A stretch of 64,000 nt of DNA from Streptomyces sp. ISL-43 (GCF_018614195.1 NZ_JAGGOT010000013.1:186339-250338); one strand, 5' to 3'. Positions 21,317-33,835 are shown, counted from the stretch's first letter. Numbers and translations: made by a program. Notes: a model not told the origin generated them from the sequence alone.

Positions 21317-22519
21317 TCACAGGAAGGTGCGGCCCTCGCCCCGGTAGGTCGGGGCGGTGGCCGTCACCCGGTCGCCCTCCACGAGGTGCAGCTCGTCGAA
21401 GCGCTCGCACAGCTCGCCGGCCTTCGCGTGCCGGAACCACACCCGGTCGCCGATCAGCAGGTCGTCGGCCGGGCTGCCGAGCAGCGGCGTCTGCACCTCG
21501 CCGGCCCCCTCCTGCGGGTCGTAGCGCAGCCCCTGGGGCAGATACGGCACCGGCAGCCGGTCCGGGCCGGGCGCCCCCGAGGCCGGGTACCCGCCGCCGA
21601 GCACCGTGACGACCCCGACGCCGGGCCGGCGGACCACCGGCTGGGCGAAGAGCGCGGCCGGACGCCCGCTGAACGAGGTGTAGTTGTCGAACAGGCGCGG
21701 TACGTAGAGCCCCGAACCGGCGGCGATCTCCGTGACCGCGTCCTCGGCCGCGGTCTGCTGGACGCTGCCCGTGCCGCCTCCGTTGACGAACTCCAGGTCC
21801 GGAACCACGCCGCGCACGGCCCGTACGGCCTCGGCCCGGCGGGCGGCCAGCTCCTTGCGGGCGGCGCCCTGCATCAGCCGGATGGCGCGCGAGCGCAGCG
21901 GACGCCCGGCGAGCGCGTCGCCGACACCGGCCACGTGGCCCTCGTACCCCATCAGCCCGACGACGCGGACGCCCGGCCGGGCGCTCACCGCGCGGGCGAG
22001 GCGCGCGAGTTCGGCCGGCTCGCGCAGCGGGGAGCGGCGGGCGCCGACGCGGACCCTGCCGCCGAACAGGTGCAGGGCGGTGTCCAGTTCCAGGCAGACC
22101 CGGATCTCCTGGTCTCCGCCGTCGCGGGCCCGGTCGATGAGCTCCAGCTGCGCGACGTCGTCGACCATGACCGTCACCGCGCCGGCCAGCTTCGCGTCGC
22201 CGGCGAGCTCGGCGAAGCCGGCCCGGTCGGCGGACGGGTAGGCGAGCAGTACGTCCTCGAAGCCGGAGCGGGCCAGCCAGATCGACTCACCGAGGGTGTA
22301 CGACATGATCCCGGCGAATCCGGGCCGGGCGAGGACCCGTTCGAGCAGCACGCGGCACCGTACGGACTTGCTCGCCACCCGGATCGGCTTCCCGCCGGCC
22401 CGGCGCACGAGATCGTCGGCGTTGGCGTCGAACGCCTCGAGATCCACGAGGGCGAGCGGGGCGTCGAGATGGGCGGTGGCCCGGTCGTATCGGGCCCGGT
22501 CGGCGGCGGGGGAGTTCAT
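21317..22519 (-). CDS. PLP-dependent amino acid deaminase/aldolase, alanine-racemase fold
   Basis: This 400-residue protein belongs to the D-threonine aldolase/D-serine dehydratase-like group with an alanine-racemase-type N-terminal barrel. The PLP lysine is expected in PIRVASKSVRCR near residue 50; MGYEGHVAG, FVNGGGTGSV and a C-terminal beta domain with the metal-site-like FRHAKAGELCERF also match. The frame is open upstream of 22519, but homology begins at MNSPAADRARYDRA. The stop lies three bases from the HAD gene stop, so the pair is tightly convergent. Confidence 0.87.
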   Translation of the reverse strand: MNSPAADRARYDRATAHLDAPLALVDLEAFDANADDLVRRAGGKPIRVASKSVRCRVLLERVLARPGFAGIMSYTLGESIWLARSGFEDVLLAYPSADRAGFAELAGDAKLAGAVTVMVDDVAQLELIDRARDGGDQEIRVCLELDTALHLFGGRVRVGARRSPLREPAELARLARAVSARPGVRVVGLMGYEGHVAGVGDALAGRPLRSRAIRLMQGAARKELAARRAEAVRAVRGVVPDLEFVNGGGTGSVQQTAAEDAVTEIAAGSGLYVPRLFDNYTSFSGRPAALFAQPVVRRPGVGVVTVLGGGYPASGAPGPDRLPVPYLPQGLRYDPQEGAGEVQTPLLGSPADDLLIGDRVWFRHAKAGELCERFDELHLVEGDRVTATAPTYRGEGRTFL

Positions 22520-22664
22520 GGGCGGCAGCCTGCCAGATGGGTGTACCCGTGGGTAGGGGGTTCCGGGGCATCGCCCTCCCGGCCGGGCCGTGACCCCGGG
22601 GCCCGCCCGCGGACGCGTAAAGTATGGGCAGGCAGCCGGACGGAACGGGGGGCGGAGCCGCCGG

Positions 22665-23438
22665 ATGAGCACGTCCACACCGCACAGCGAGGTCCTGACC
22701 GCGCCCGACCGGCCTCCGGCCCCGCCACGGCGGCAGCCCGGACGGGTCTTCGGCGCCGTCCTCTGCGCACTCCTCGGGCTCGGCCTCACCGGCGCCGCCG
22801 GCTACACGACGGTCGCCGAACACCGCGCCGCGCAGCGGCCCGTGGCCGCCGAAGCCGCCTACCGCAAGGCCGCCTCGCTCTGGCGGTCCACCCCCGTCGA
22901 CACCCTCTTCCCGCCCGTCGTCGAGGGCGCGGGCGCCGGGCCCGGCGGCGCCGACCGCACGTGGACCCGGATCGCGCTGGCCCCCGACGCCGAGTGCTCC
23001 GCCGCGCTCGCCGCCGACTGGCAGGCCCTGCTCGCCGAGGCCGGCTGCACCCGCGTGCTCCGCGCCACCTACACCGACGCCACCCGCAGTTCGCTCGTCA
23101 CCGTCGGCATGGTCTTCGCCCCCGCCGACGCCCCGGCACTGAGCGCCCTGCGCGGCCGGCTGACCACCCCGCCCGGCTACGGCTTCCCCGACGACCGGCG
23201 CGCGGCCTGGACCGCCTCCGTGCTCCCCGAGGCCCCCGTCGTCGTCTACGCCGTCTCCGCCTTCACCGACGGCCGCGCCGTGGACGCCCCCAGCCCCGCC
23301 GACGAGGCCATGCGCAAGGACGCCACCGGACCCGCGGCCCAGGCGGGCCTGGGCCACGAGGCCAAGGGCATCGCCGACCGCGTCGAACGCGCCGTACGGG
23401 CCCTCGCGGCCCCGCCCGCCCCGGAGCCCGCCCGATGA
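22665..23438 (+). CDS. Single-pass membrane protein linked to mycosin
   Basis: A 257-residue protein with a proline-rich cytoplasmic N-terminus, one membrane segment at about residues 31-48 (VFGAVLCALLGLGLTGAAGY) and an extracellular domain of alternating Ala-rich helices containing two cysteines (DAECSAAL, EAGCTRV) that may form a disulfide. I do not recognise a named family. It overlaps the mycosin gene by four bases, so the two are translationally coupled and probably functionally linked. The ATG at 22665 follows GGCGGAG. Confidence 0.8.
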   Translation: MSTSTPHSEVLTAPDRPPAPPRRQPGRVFGAVLCALLGLGLTGAAGYTTVAEHRAAQRPVAAEAAYRKAASLWRSTPVDTLFPPVVEGAGAGPGGADRTWTRIALAPDAECSAALAADWQALLAEAGCTRVLRATYTDATRSSLVTVGMVFAPADAPALSALRGRLTTPPGYGFPDDRRAAWTASVLPEAPVVVYAVSAFTDGRAVDAPSPADEAMRKDATGPAAQAGLGHEAKGIADRVERAVRALAAPPAPEPAR

Positions 23439-24613
23439 GCCGCCGCCGCTTCCTCCCCGTCCTCGCCCTCGGCGCCGTGCTCGTCCCCGCCCTCGCGTCC
23501 CCGGCCGCCGCCGACGCCGTCCGCGACCGCCAGTGGGGCCTGACCGCCCTGCGCGCCGAAGAGGCCTGGGGCACCACCCGGGGCGACGGGGTCACCGTCG
23601 CCGTCCTGGACACCGGGGTCGACTCGGCCCACCCCGACCTGGCCGGCCAGGTACTCGAAGGCACCGACCTCGTCGGCATGGGCGCCGGCCGGGGCGAGCG
23701 CACCTGGGCCCGGCACGGCACCGCCATGGCCGGGATCATCGCCGGGCACGGCCACGGCGCGGACCGCCGCCAGGGCGTCCTGGGCGTCGCGCCCCAGGCG
23801 AAGATCCTCCCGATCCGGGTGATCCTGGAGGAGGGCGACCCCGGCCGGACCAAGGCCCGCGACAGCAAGGGCGGCGCCCTCGCCGAGGGCATCCGCTGGG
23901 CCGCCGACCACGGCGCCGACGTGATCAACCTCTCCCTCGGCGACGACAGCAGCTCCGCGCACCACGAGGCCGCCGAGGACGAGGCCGTCCAGTACGCCCT
24001 GGCCAAGGGAGTAGTCGTCGTCGCCTCCGCGGGCAACGGCGGCGAACAGGGCGACCGCGCCTCCTACCCGGCCGCCTACCCCGGGGTCATCGCCGTCACG
24101 GCCGTGGACCGCAAGGGGAAGAAGGCCGTCTTCTCCACCCGCAACTGGTACGCCACCGTCAGCGCCCCCGGCGTCGACATCGTCATCGCCGACCCGGACC
24201 GCGCCTACTACGAGGGCTGGGGCACGAGCGCGGCCTCCGCCTTCGTCTCGGGCGCGGTCGCCCTGGTCAAGTCCGCCCACCCCGGCCTGTCCCCGGCACA
24301 GATCAAGAAGCTGCTGGAGGACACCGCCTCCGACGCTCCGTCCGGCGGCCGCGACGACTCCCGCGGCTTCGGCCTGGTGGACCCGGCCGCCGCCCTGCAG
24401 GCCTCCGACGCGATGACCGCCGAGCCGGCGCTGCCCTCGCCCGCCGCCGCCCGGGGCGAGTACTTCGGCCCCGGCCCCGAGCCGGTACGCGGCCCCGAGC
24501 GCCGGGCCCGCCTCGGCGCCCCGGCGGGCGCGGCCGCGGGTCTGGCGCTCCTCGCGCTGGCCGGCGTACTGGCGCGGCGGCCCAGGGGCCCGCGGCCCGA
24601 TAGGGTCGGGTAA
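23435..24613 (+). CDS. Mycosin-like S8 serine protease (type VII secretion-associated)
   Basis: The 392-residue protein has a signal peptide, then a subtilisin domain with the triad in VAVLDTGVD (Asp), ARHGTAMAG (His) and GWGTSAASA (Ser), plus the oxyanion Asn in VVASAGNGG. A C-terminal membrane anchor (AAAGLALLALAGVLA) followed by arginines gives the mycosin architecture of MycP proteases that accompany ESX/type VII systems. No EccC ATPase, EccB/D/E or WXG100 gene is present in the window, so it is an orphan here. Confidence 0.9.
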   Translation: MSRRRFLPVLALGAVLVPALASPAAADAVRDRQWGLTALRAEEAWGTTRGDGVTVAVLDTGVDSAHPDLAGQVLEGTDLVGMGAGRGERTWARHGTAMAGIIAGHGHGADRRQGVLGVAPQAKILPIRVILEEGDPGRTKARDSKGGALAEGIRWAADHGADVINLSLGDDSSSAHHEAAEDEAVQYALAKGVVVVASAGNGGEQGDRASYPAAYPGVIAVTAVDRKGKKAVFSTRNWYATVSAPGVDIVIADPDRAYYEGWGTSAASAFVSGAVALVKSAHPGLSPAQIKKLLEDTASDAPSGGRDDSRGFGLVDPAAALQASDAMTAEPALPSPAAARGEYFGPGPEPVRGPERRARLGAPAGAAAGLALLALAGVLARRPRGPRPDRVG

Positions 24614-24615
24614 CT

Positions 24616-25356
24616 GTGGCGAACAAGAACATTCCCGACCCCGGTTTCTCCGACGACGACGGCTCCGCCGACCCCCGGCTGAGCGCGGCCCTGGCCGCCT
24701 GGGCCGAGGACAGAGGCAAGGAGCCGGAGGTGCTGGCCGCCCTCAAGGACGCCCGCCTGCTGGTGCCCGTCGTCGCCGTCCTCGGCGAGGTCGAGACCGA
24801 CCCCGAGACCGGCCTCAAGCGCGAGAAGACCAGCGACATGGCCGTCCCCACCCTGCGGGCGGGGGACCGGAGGGCCCTGCCCGCCTTCACCTCGACCGCC
24901 TCGCTGGCCCTGTGGGACCCGGCCGCCCGCCCGGTGGCGGTCCCGCTGCACCAGGCCCTGGCCGCCGCCGCGCACGAGAAGGCCGACACGGTCGTCCTCG
25001 ACCTGTCCGGCCCGGTCACCTACCAGCTCACCGGCCCCGCCCTGCGCGCACTGGCCGAGGGCCGCACCGACGCCGGCCCGCTCGCCGACCCCGCCGTCCG
25101 CGAGGCCGTACGGGCCGTCGTGGCCGCCGAGCCCGCCGTACTCGGGGCCCACCTGGGCCCGGGCGGCGCGGACGCCGACGGCACCCTGGCGATCGTGCTG
25201 GCCGCCGGCCCGCAGGCCGCGGCGGCGGCCCGCCGGGTGGCCGAGGCCCTGGCGGCCGACGAGACCCTGCGCGCACGCCTCGTAGGCGGACTGGACCTGG
25301 CGCTGCTCCCGGAGGGGGCCCCGGCCCCGCCCGGCGAGCCGCTCTTCACGCGCTGA
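24616..25356 (+). CDS. SseB-family protein
   Basis: This 246-residue protein has an N-terminal SseB-like domain (RLSAALAAWAEDRGKEPEVL, ARLLVPVVAVLGEVE, LPAFTSTASLALWDP) and a second alpha/beta domain. SseB-like proteins are widespread in Streptomyces, with no assigned biochemical role. The GTG start at 24616 comes only two bases after the mycosin stop, and TAGGGT at 24601-24606 could serve as a -10 for an additional transcript. Confidence 0.82.
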   Translation: MANKNIPDPGFSDDDGSADPRLSAALAAWAEDRGKEPEVLAALKDARLLVPVVAVLGEVETDPETGLKREKTSDMAVPTLRAGDRRALPAFTSTASLALWDPAARPVAVPLHQALAAAAHEKADTVVLDLSGPVTYQLTGPALRALAEGRTDAGPLADPAVREAVRAVVAAEPAVLGAHLGPGGADADGTLAIVLAAGPQAAAAARRVAEALAADETLRARLVGGLDLALLPEGAPAPPGEPLFTR

Positions 25357-25388
25357 GGCGCGGGAGGGCAGGCAGCGGGAGGACGTAC

Positions 25389-25430
25389 AGAAGGGGAGGG
25401 CCGGGGCAGTCGCCCCGGCCCTCCCCTTCT
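25389..25430. terminator. Bidirectional terminator, 19-bp perfect stem
   Basis: Positions 25389-25407 are the exact reverse complement of 25412-25430 around a 4-nt loop (AGTC). The flanking A-rich and T-rich ends (AGAAGG and CCTTCT) let it act for the convergent SseB-like and DUF1844 genes. Confidence 0.85.
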
Positions 25431-25443
25431 CCACGCTTCGCGA

Positions 25444-25815
25444 TTACGCGTAGACGGGACCCGTGAACTTCTCGCCCGGGCCCTGGCCCGGCTCGTCCTG
25501 CACCAGCGAGGCCTCGCGGAAGGCGAGCTGGAGGGACTTCAGGCCGTCGCGCAGGGGGGCGGCGTGGAAGGAGCTGATCTCGGTGGCGCTCGCGGTGACC
25601 AGGCCGGCGAGGGCGGTGATCAGCTTGCGGGCCTCGTCGAGGTCCTTGTGCTCGGAGTCGGGCTTGTCCAGGCCCAGGTTGACCGCCGCCGCACTGAGCA
25701 GGTGGACGGCCACCGTGGTGATGACCTCGACGGCCGGCACGTCCGCGATGTCGCGGGTCATGTCGTCGTAGTCGGGGGATTCGGGAGTGGAACCGGAGGG
25801 CGTCGCGTCAGTCAT
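25444..25815 (-). CDS. DUF1844 domain protein
   Basis: A small 123-residue protein with the DUF1844 pattern: [28 protein letters not shown] and [15 protein letters not shown]. The family is alpha-helical and has no known function. It sits upstream of, and divergent from, infC, a placement seen across Streptomyces. The ATG at 25815 is preferred; an in-frame start three codons earlier lacks support. Confidence 0.85.
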   Translation of the reverse strand: MTDATPSGSTPESPDYDDMTRDIADVPAVEVITTVAVHLLSAAAVNLGLDKPDSEHKDLDEARKLITALAGLVTASATEISSFHAAPLRDGLKSLQLAFREASLVQDEPGQGPGEKFTGPVYA

Positions 25816-25858
25816 GTGCCACACGATATGCCGTGCGGCGGGCTTGCAACGCGGGTGC

Positions 25859-25864
25859 TAGTAT
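25859..25864 (+). promoter_or_regulatory. Putative -10 of the infC operon
   Basis: TAGTAT fits the actinobacterial TANNNT -10 and would start transcription near 25871. No convincing -35 is present at 17 bp; TTGCAA at 25844-25849 is too close. Confidence 0.45.
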
Positions 25865-25870
25865 GTACAT

Positions 25871-26162
25871 CGACCGGTCGGACACTTATGTGCCCGACCA
25901 CAAGTGGAGGCTCCGATTCTCCCACCCAGCCACCCTCACGGGAGGCGGGTCACCGGTCAGGCGGTATCCATCGTTCCGTACGGACGATGGAAAGCTGCCC
26001 GAGTCTGCGCCCCGCGGTTCGCACGCGACGGTGCTCCGGTTGTTTTGGAGCCTCCGCCTGTGCCCGGCGGGGCTTTTTTCATTCTCCGCCGCGGTCGGTC
26101 TGACGGAAAAAACGTCAGCGGCTGTCCTCCAGGCAGTCGTGTGGTGCTACCGAGGAGGATCC
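25871..26162 (+). promoter_or_regulatory. Structured infC leader with candidate antiterminator
   Basis: The roughly 290-nt leader contains no supported gene. It holds a stem-loop at 25876-25899 (GGTCGG with CCGACC, inner CAC/GTG, loop TTAT), a second at 25968-25990 (CCATCGT with ACGATGG), and an intrinsic terminator at 26049-26079. Positions 25904-25916 can form 13 consecutive pairs (two G-U) with 26045-26057, which covers the 5' arm of the terminator. The two structures exclude each other, as in ribosomal-protein-controlled attenuators. What triggers the switch is not visible. Confidence 0.65.
26049..26079 (+). terminator. Leader terminator/attenuator upstream of infC
   Basis: A 9-bp stem (26049-26058 with 26066-26074, one bulged T at 26053) with a 7-nt loop is followed directly by six T residues at 26074-26079. 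It precedes the infC start by more than 80 nt and so can only act as a premature terminator. Confidence 0.75.
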
Positions 26163-26906
26163 ATCAGCACCGAGCCCCGCATCAACGACCGGATTCGCGT
26201 TCCCGAGGTACGACTCGTCGGTCCCAGCGGCGAGCAGGTCGGCATCGTGCCGCTTGCGAAGGCGCTTGAACTCGCGCAGGAGTACGACCTCGACCTGGTC
26301 GAGGTCGCGGCGTCCGCACGCCCGCCGGTCTGCAAGCTCATGGACTACGGCAAGTTCAAGTACGAGTCGGCCATGAAGGCCCGTGAGGCGCGCAAGAACC
26401 AGGCGCACACGGTCATCAAGGAAATGAAGCTCCGGCCGAAGATCGACCCGCACGACTATGACACCAAGAAGGGTCACGTCGTTCGGTTCCTCAAGCAGGG
26501 CGACAAGGTCAAGATCACGATCATGTTCCGTGGTCGCGAGCAGTCCAGGCCGGAACTCGGCTACCGACTGCTGCAGCGCCTCGCTTCGGACGTCGAGGAC
26601 CTCGGGTTCATCGAGTCGAACCCGAAGCAGGACGGCCGAAACATGATCATGGTTCTCGGTCCGCACAAGAAGAAGACCGAGGCGATGGCCGAAGCCCGCG
26701 AGGCGCAGGCTGCCCGCAAGGCCGAGCGCCAGGGTCTCGCCAGCACCGACGACGAGGCCCTCGCTGAGGACGCCGAGTTCGAGGCCGAGGACGCCGACAT
26801 CATGGCCGCCGAGGTCGCGGAGGACGCTTCCGACGAGGCGGCCGAAGCAGCCGAGGCTGCCCCCGCAGCGGCGGACGCCTCTCCCGAGGCTCCTGCCGAG
26901 GCCTGA
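26163..26906 (+). CDS. infC: Translation initiation factor IF-3, AUC start
   Basis: IF-3 binds the 30S subunit, blocks early 50S joining and checks initiator tRNA and start codon. The 247-residue product has the N-domain ([37 protein letters not shown]) and C-domain ([26 protein letters not shown]). An acidic Ala/Glu tail of about 65 residues follows, longer than in most bacteria. The best start is ATC at 26163: GAGGAGG lies at 26152-26158 and homology starts at the next residues. The in-frame GTG at 26139 has no ribosome-binding site. A rare start codon fits IF-3 autoregulation, as with AUU in E. coli infC. Confidence 0.93.
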   Translation: MSTEPRINDRIRVPEVRLVGPSGEQVGIVPLAKALELAQEYDLDLVEVAASARPPVCKLMDYGKFKYESAMKAREARKNQAHTVIKEMKLRPKIDPHDYDTKKGHVVRFLKQGDKVKITIMFRGREQSRPELGYRLLQRLASDVEDLGFIESNPKQDGRNMIMVLGPHKKKTEAMAEAREAQAARKAERQGLASTDDEALAEDAEFEAEDADIMAAEVAEDASDEAAEAAEAAPAAADASPEAPAEA

Positions 26907-27010
26907 TCCCGAGGCAGCCCGTCTCGGATCACCGACACAACATGACGCTCCGGTGAGCCGGCCCCCGACAGGGCCGGTGGGGGCGCCACCGACGAGGAGA
27001 TAACGGCGCT

Positions 27011-27205
27011 ATGCCGAAGAACAAGACGCACAGCGGGACCAAGAAGCGCTTCAAGATCACCGGCTCCGGCAAGGTGCTCCGCGAGCGCGCTGGCAAGCGC
27101 CACCTGCTCGAGCACAAGTCGTCCCGTGTCACCCGCCGCCTCACCGGCACCGCGGAGATGGCCCCCGGCGACGCCGCGAAGATCAAGAAGCTTCTCGGCA
27201 AGTGA
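27011..27205 (+). CDS. rpmI: Ribosomal protein L35 (bL35)
   Basis: This 64-residue basic protein begins [20 protein letters not shown] and ends KIKKLLGK, diagnostic of L35 of the 50S subunit. It is the middle gene of infC-rpmI-rplT. GAGGAG lies about 10 bases upstream of the ATG. The 104-bp spacer after infC contains a GCCGGCCC/GGGCCGG hairpin near 26957. Confidence 0.97.
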   Translation: MPKNKTHSGTKKRFKITGSGKVLRERAGKRHLLEHKSSRVTRRLTGTAEMAPGDAAKIKKLLGK

Positions 27206-27238
27206 CGTCCTCCGCTCCCCTTCCGGGAGCGGGACGTC
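27204..27238 (+). promoter_or_regulatory. Stem-loop between rpmI and rplT
   Basis: Two 7-bp helices, GACGTCC (27204-27210) with GGACGTC (27232-27238) and CGCTCCC (27213-27219) with GGGAGCG (27225-27231), are separated by a 2-nt bulge (TC) on the 5' side. It starts on the rpmI stop codon and could adjust rplT expression or RNA stability. Confidence 0.55.
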
Positions 27239-27305
27239 AAGACCGGGACCCCATCGAATTCGGGCCGTGTGAAGACAACCACGGCCCCGCTACAAGGAGT
27301 TAAAA

Positions 27306-27692
27306 GTGGCACGCGTCAAGCGGGCAGTAAACGCCCACAAGAAGCGCCGGGCAATCCTCGAGGCTGCCAAGGGTTACCGCGGTCAGCGTTCGCGCCTGTA
27401 CCGCAAGGCCAAGGAGCAGGTCACCCACTCGCTGGTCTACAACTTCAACGACCGCAAGAAGCGCAAGGGCGACTTCCGTCGGCTGTGGATCCAGCGCATC
27501 AACGCCGCTGCCCGCCAGAACGGCATGACGTACAACCGCCTCATCCAGGGTCTGAACGCCGCCAACATCGAGGTGGACCGCAAGATCCTCGCCGAGCTGG
27601 CCGTCAACGACGCCAACGCGTTCGCCGCGCTGGTCGAGGTCGCGCAGAAGGCCCTCCCGGCCGACGTCAACGCCCCGAAGGTCGCTGCCTAA
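27306..27692 (+). CDS. rplT: Ribosomal protein L20 (bL20)
   Basis: The 128-residue protein begins [20 protein letters not shown] and contains [17 protein letters not shown] and the conserved [13 protein letters not shown], so it is L20, an early 23S rRNA assembly protein. The start is GTG at 27306 with AAGGAG upstream. In Firmicutes L20 represses its own infC operon through the leader; whether that holds for the leader at 25871-26162 is unknown. Confidence 0.97.
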   Translation: MARVKRAVNAHKKRRAILEAAKGYRGQRSRLYRKAKEQVTHSLVYNFNDRKKRKGDFRRLWIQRINAAARQNGMTYNRLIQGLNAANIEVDRKILAELAVNDANAFAALVEVAQKALPADVNAPKVAA

Positions 27693-27723
27693 GCAGTACG
27701 CCCTCAAGGCTGCAGTAATTTGC

Positions 27724-27756
27724 CCGGACCCGCAGGCCTCGCGCCTGCGGGTCCGG
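27724..27756 (+). terminator. Terminator after rplT
   Basis: CCGGACCCGCAGGC at 27724-27737 is the exact reverse complement of 27743-27756, giving a 14-bp stem with a CTCGC loop. A T-tract is lacking, as is common in this lineage. Confidence 0.75.
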
Positions 27757-27809
27757 TGCGTTGACCAACGAGTTCCACCCGCTGTACGTACGGAAGCGAG
27801 CCGACCGCC

Positions 27810-28670
<861 letters not shown>

Positions 28671-28725
28671 TAATGTGGCGGCCCGGGGGCCCACTGCGCT
28701 ACTCGGAGATGTGGGGTACGGGGAC

Positions 28726-31282
<2,557 letters not shown>

Positions 31283-31283
<1 letters not shown>

Positions 31284-33811
31284 TGCGGGTCCCGCTTTCT
31301 TGGCTGCGGGAGTACGTCGACCTCCCCGCCGGTGAAACCGGTCGCGACGTCGCGGCCAAGCTCGTCGACGCCGGCCTCGAGGTCGAGACCGTCGAGCAGC
31401 TCGGCGGCGGGCTCAAGGGTCCGCTCGTCGTCGGCCAGGTGCTGACGATCGAGGAGCTCGAGGGCTTCCGCAAGCCGATCCGGTTCTGCACCGTCGACGT
31501 CGGCGCCGCCAACGGCACCGGCGAGCCGCAGGAGATCGTCTGCGGCGCCCGGAACTTCTCCGTCGGCGACAAGGTCGTCGTGGTCCTGCCCGGCGCGGTG
31601 CTGCCCGGCGACTTCGCGATCGCCTCGCGCAAGACGTACGGCCGGACCTCGCACGGCATGATCTGCTCCGGCGACGAGCTGGGCATGGGCGACGACGGCA
31701 CGCACGGCATCATCGTGCTGCCGCACGAGTACGAGGTCGGCACCGACGCGATCGCGCTCCTGGAGCTCGTCGACGAGGTCCTCGACATCGACATCACCCC
31801 GGACCGCGGCTACTGCATGTCCATGCGCGGTGTGGCCCGCGAGGCCGCCACCGCCTACGGCCTGCCGCTGCGCGACCCGGCGCTGCTCGACGTGCCCGCG
31901 CCGAACTCGTACGGCTACGCGGTCAAGATCGACGACCCGCAGGGCTGCGACCGCTTCACCGCCCGCACGGTGACCGGCCTCGACCCCGAGGCGCGCTCCC
32001 CGATCTGGCTCACCCGGCGCCTGCAGAAGGCGGGCATGCGCCCGATCTCGCTCGCCGTCGACATCACCAACTACGTGATGCTCGAACTCGGCCAGCCGCT
32101 GCACGCCTACGACCGCTCGCGCGTCGACGGCGCCATCGGCGTCCGCCGTGCCGAGCAGGGCGAGAAGTTCACCACCCTCGACGGGGTCAAGCGCACGCTC
32201 GACGCCGAGGACCTGGTGATCACCGACAACAGCGGCCCGATCGGGATCGCCGGTGTCATGGGCGGCGCCAACACCGAGATCGCCGACTCCGTCACGGACC
32301 CGGCGACCGGCGCGGTCACCGGCACCACCGACGTGGTCGTCGAGGCCGCGCACTTCGACGCCGTGTCGATCTCGCGCACCGCCCGCCGGCTCAAGCTGTC
32401 CTCCGAGGCGTCCAAGCGCTTCGAGCGCGGCGTCGACCCGCAGGCCGCCGCCGCGGCCGCGCAGCGGACCGTGGACCTGCTGGTGCTGCTCGCCGGCGGA
32501 ACCGCCGAGGCCGGCGTCACCGAGCTCACCGCCCCCGGTGCCCCGCGCACCATCGCGATGAGCGCGGACCACCCCGACAAGGTCGCGGGCATGGACTACG
32601 GCCGCGAGACCGTCGTACGCCGCCTCCAGGAGGTCGGCTGCGACGTCTACGGCCAGGACGAGCTCGTCGTCACCGTCCCCTCGTGGCGGCCCGACCTCGC
32701 CGCGCCCAACGACCTCGCCGAAGAGGTCATCCGGCTGGAGGGCTACGGGAACCTTCCCTCCACCCTCCCGCAGGTGCCGTCCGGCCGCGGTCTGACCGCC
32801 CGGCAGCAGCTGCACCGCCGGGTCGGCCGTGCGCTGGCCGGCGCGGGCTACGTCGAGGCGCTCAGCTACCCGTTCCTGGGCGAGGGCGTCTTCGACCAGC
32901 TCCAGCTGCCCGCGCACGACGCCTCCCGCCAGGTCGTCAAGCTGGTCAACCCGATCTCCGACGAGGAGCCGGCGCTGCGCACCACGCTGCTGCCGGGTCT
33001 GCTGGGCGCGCTGCGCCGCAACGACAGCCGGGGCAGCCACGACCTCGCGCTCTTCGAGACCGGCTCGGTCTTCCGGGCCGCCGCCCAGCCGGGTGTCGCC
33101 GTACGGCTGCCGGCCGACCGGCGTCCCACGGACGAGGAGATCGCCACCCTGAACGCGGCCCTGCCCGCACAGCCGCGCTACGCCGCGGTCGTGCTGGCCG
33201 GCGCCCGCGAGCAGGCCGGCTGGTGGGGCAAGGGCCGTCCGGCCGACTGGGCCGACGCGGTCCAGGCCGCCCGCTCGCTGGCCGTCGAGGCCGGCGCGGA
33301 GCTGGCCGTGCGCCAGGGCCAGTACGGTCCCTGGCACCCGGGCCGCTGCGCCGAGCTGCTCGTCACCCTCGACGGGGTGGAGACGGTCATCGGCCACGCC
33401 GGTGAGCTGCACCCGCGCGTGGTCAAGGCGATGGGCCTGCCGGCCCGCACCAGCGCGATGGAGATCGACCTCGACCGCCTCGCGGCGGCCGGCGGCGAAG
33501 CGCTCCAGGCGCCCCGGATCTCCTCCTTCCCGGTGGCGACCCAGGACGTCGCGCTGATCGTCGACGCGTCCGTCCCGGCGCTGTCCCTTGAGGACGCGCT
33601 GCGCAAGGGCGCGGGCGAACTGCTCGAGTCCCTGCGGCTGTTCGACGTCTTCGAGGGCGAGCAGGTGGGCGAGGGCAAGAAGTCCCTGGCGTACGCGCTG
33701 CGCTTCCGGGCGGCCGACCGGACGCTGACCGCCGAGGAGTCCACGGCGGCCCGCGACGCGGCGGTCGCCCTGGCCGGGGAGCGTACGGGGGCGGTGCTGC
33801 GGGGCGCGTAG
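31283..33811 (+). CDS. pheT: Phenylalanine-tRNA ligase beta subunit
   Basis: The 842-residue beta subunit has the N-terminal [15 protein letters not shown], the tRNA-binding OB fold ([20 protein letters not shown]), the B3/B4 editing domain and a C-terminal ferredoxin-like anticodon-binding domain ([37 protein letters not shown]). The ATG overlaps the pheS stop (TGATG), giving translational coupling and balanced subunit synthesis. Confidence 0.97.
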
Positions 33812-33835
33812 CCGCTGCCGCAGCCGTTCGCCACG

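Noticed and set aside
25888..26103. Possible leader peptide of about 71 codons in the infC leader
   Set aside because: It has no ribosome-binding site, its residues are not biased to one amino acid, and it runs through the terminator stem. The RNA structure explains the region better.
25833..26162. N-terminally extended IF-3 from GTG 25833
   Set aside because: The frame happens to be open, but it would start upstream of the proposed -10 and include the terminator. IF-3 homology begins after 26163.
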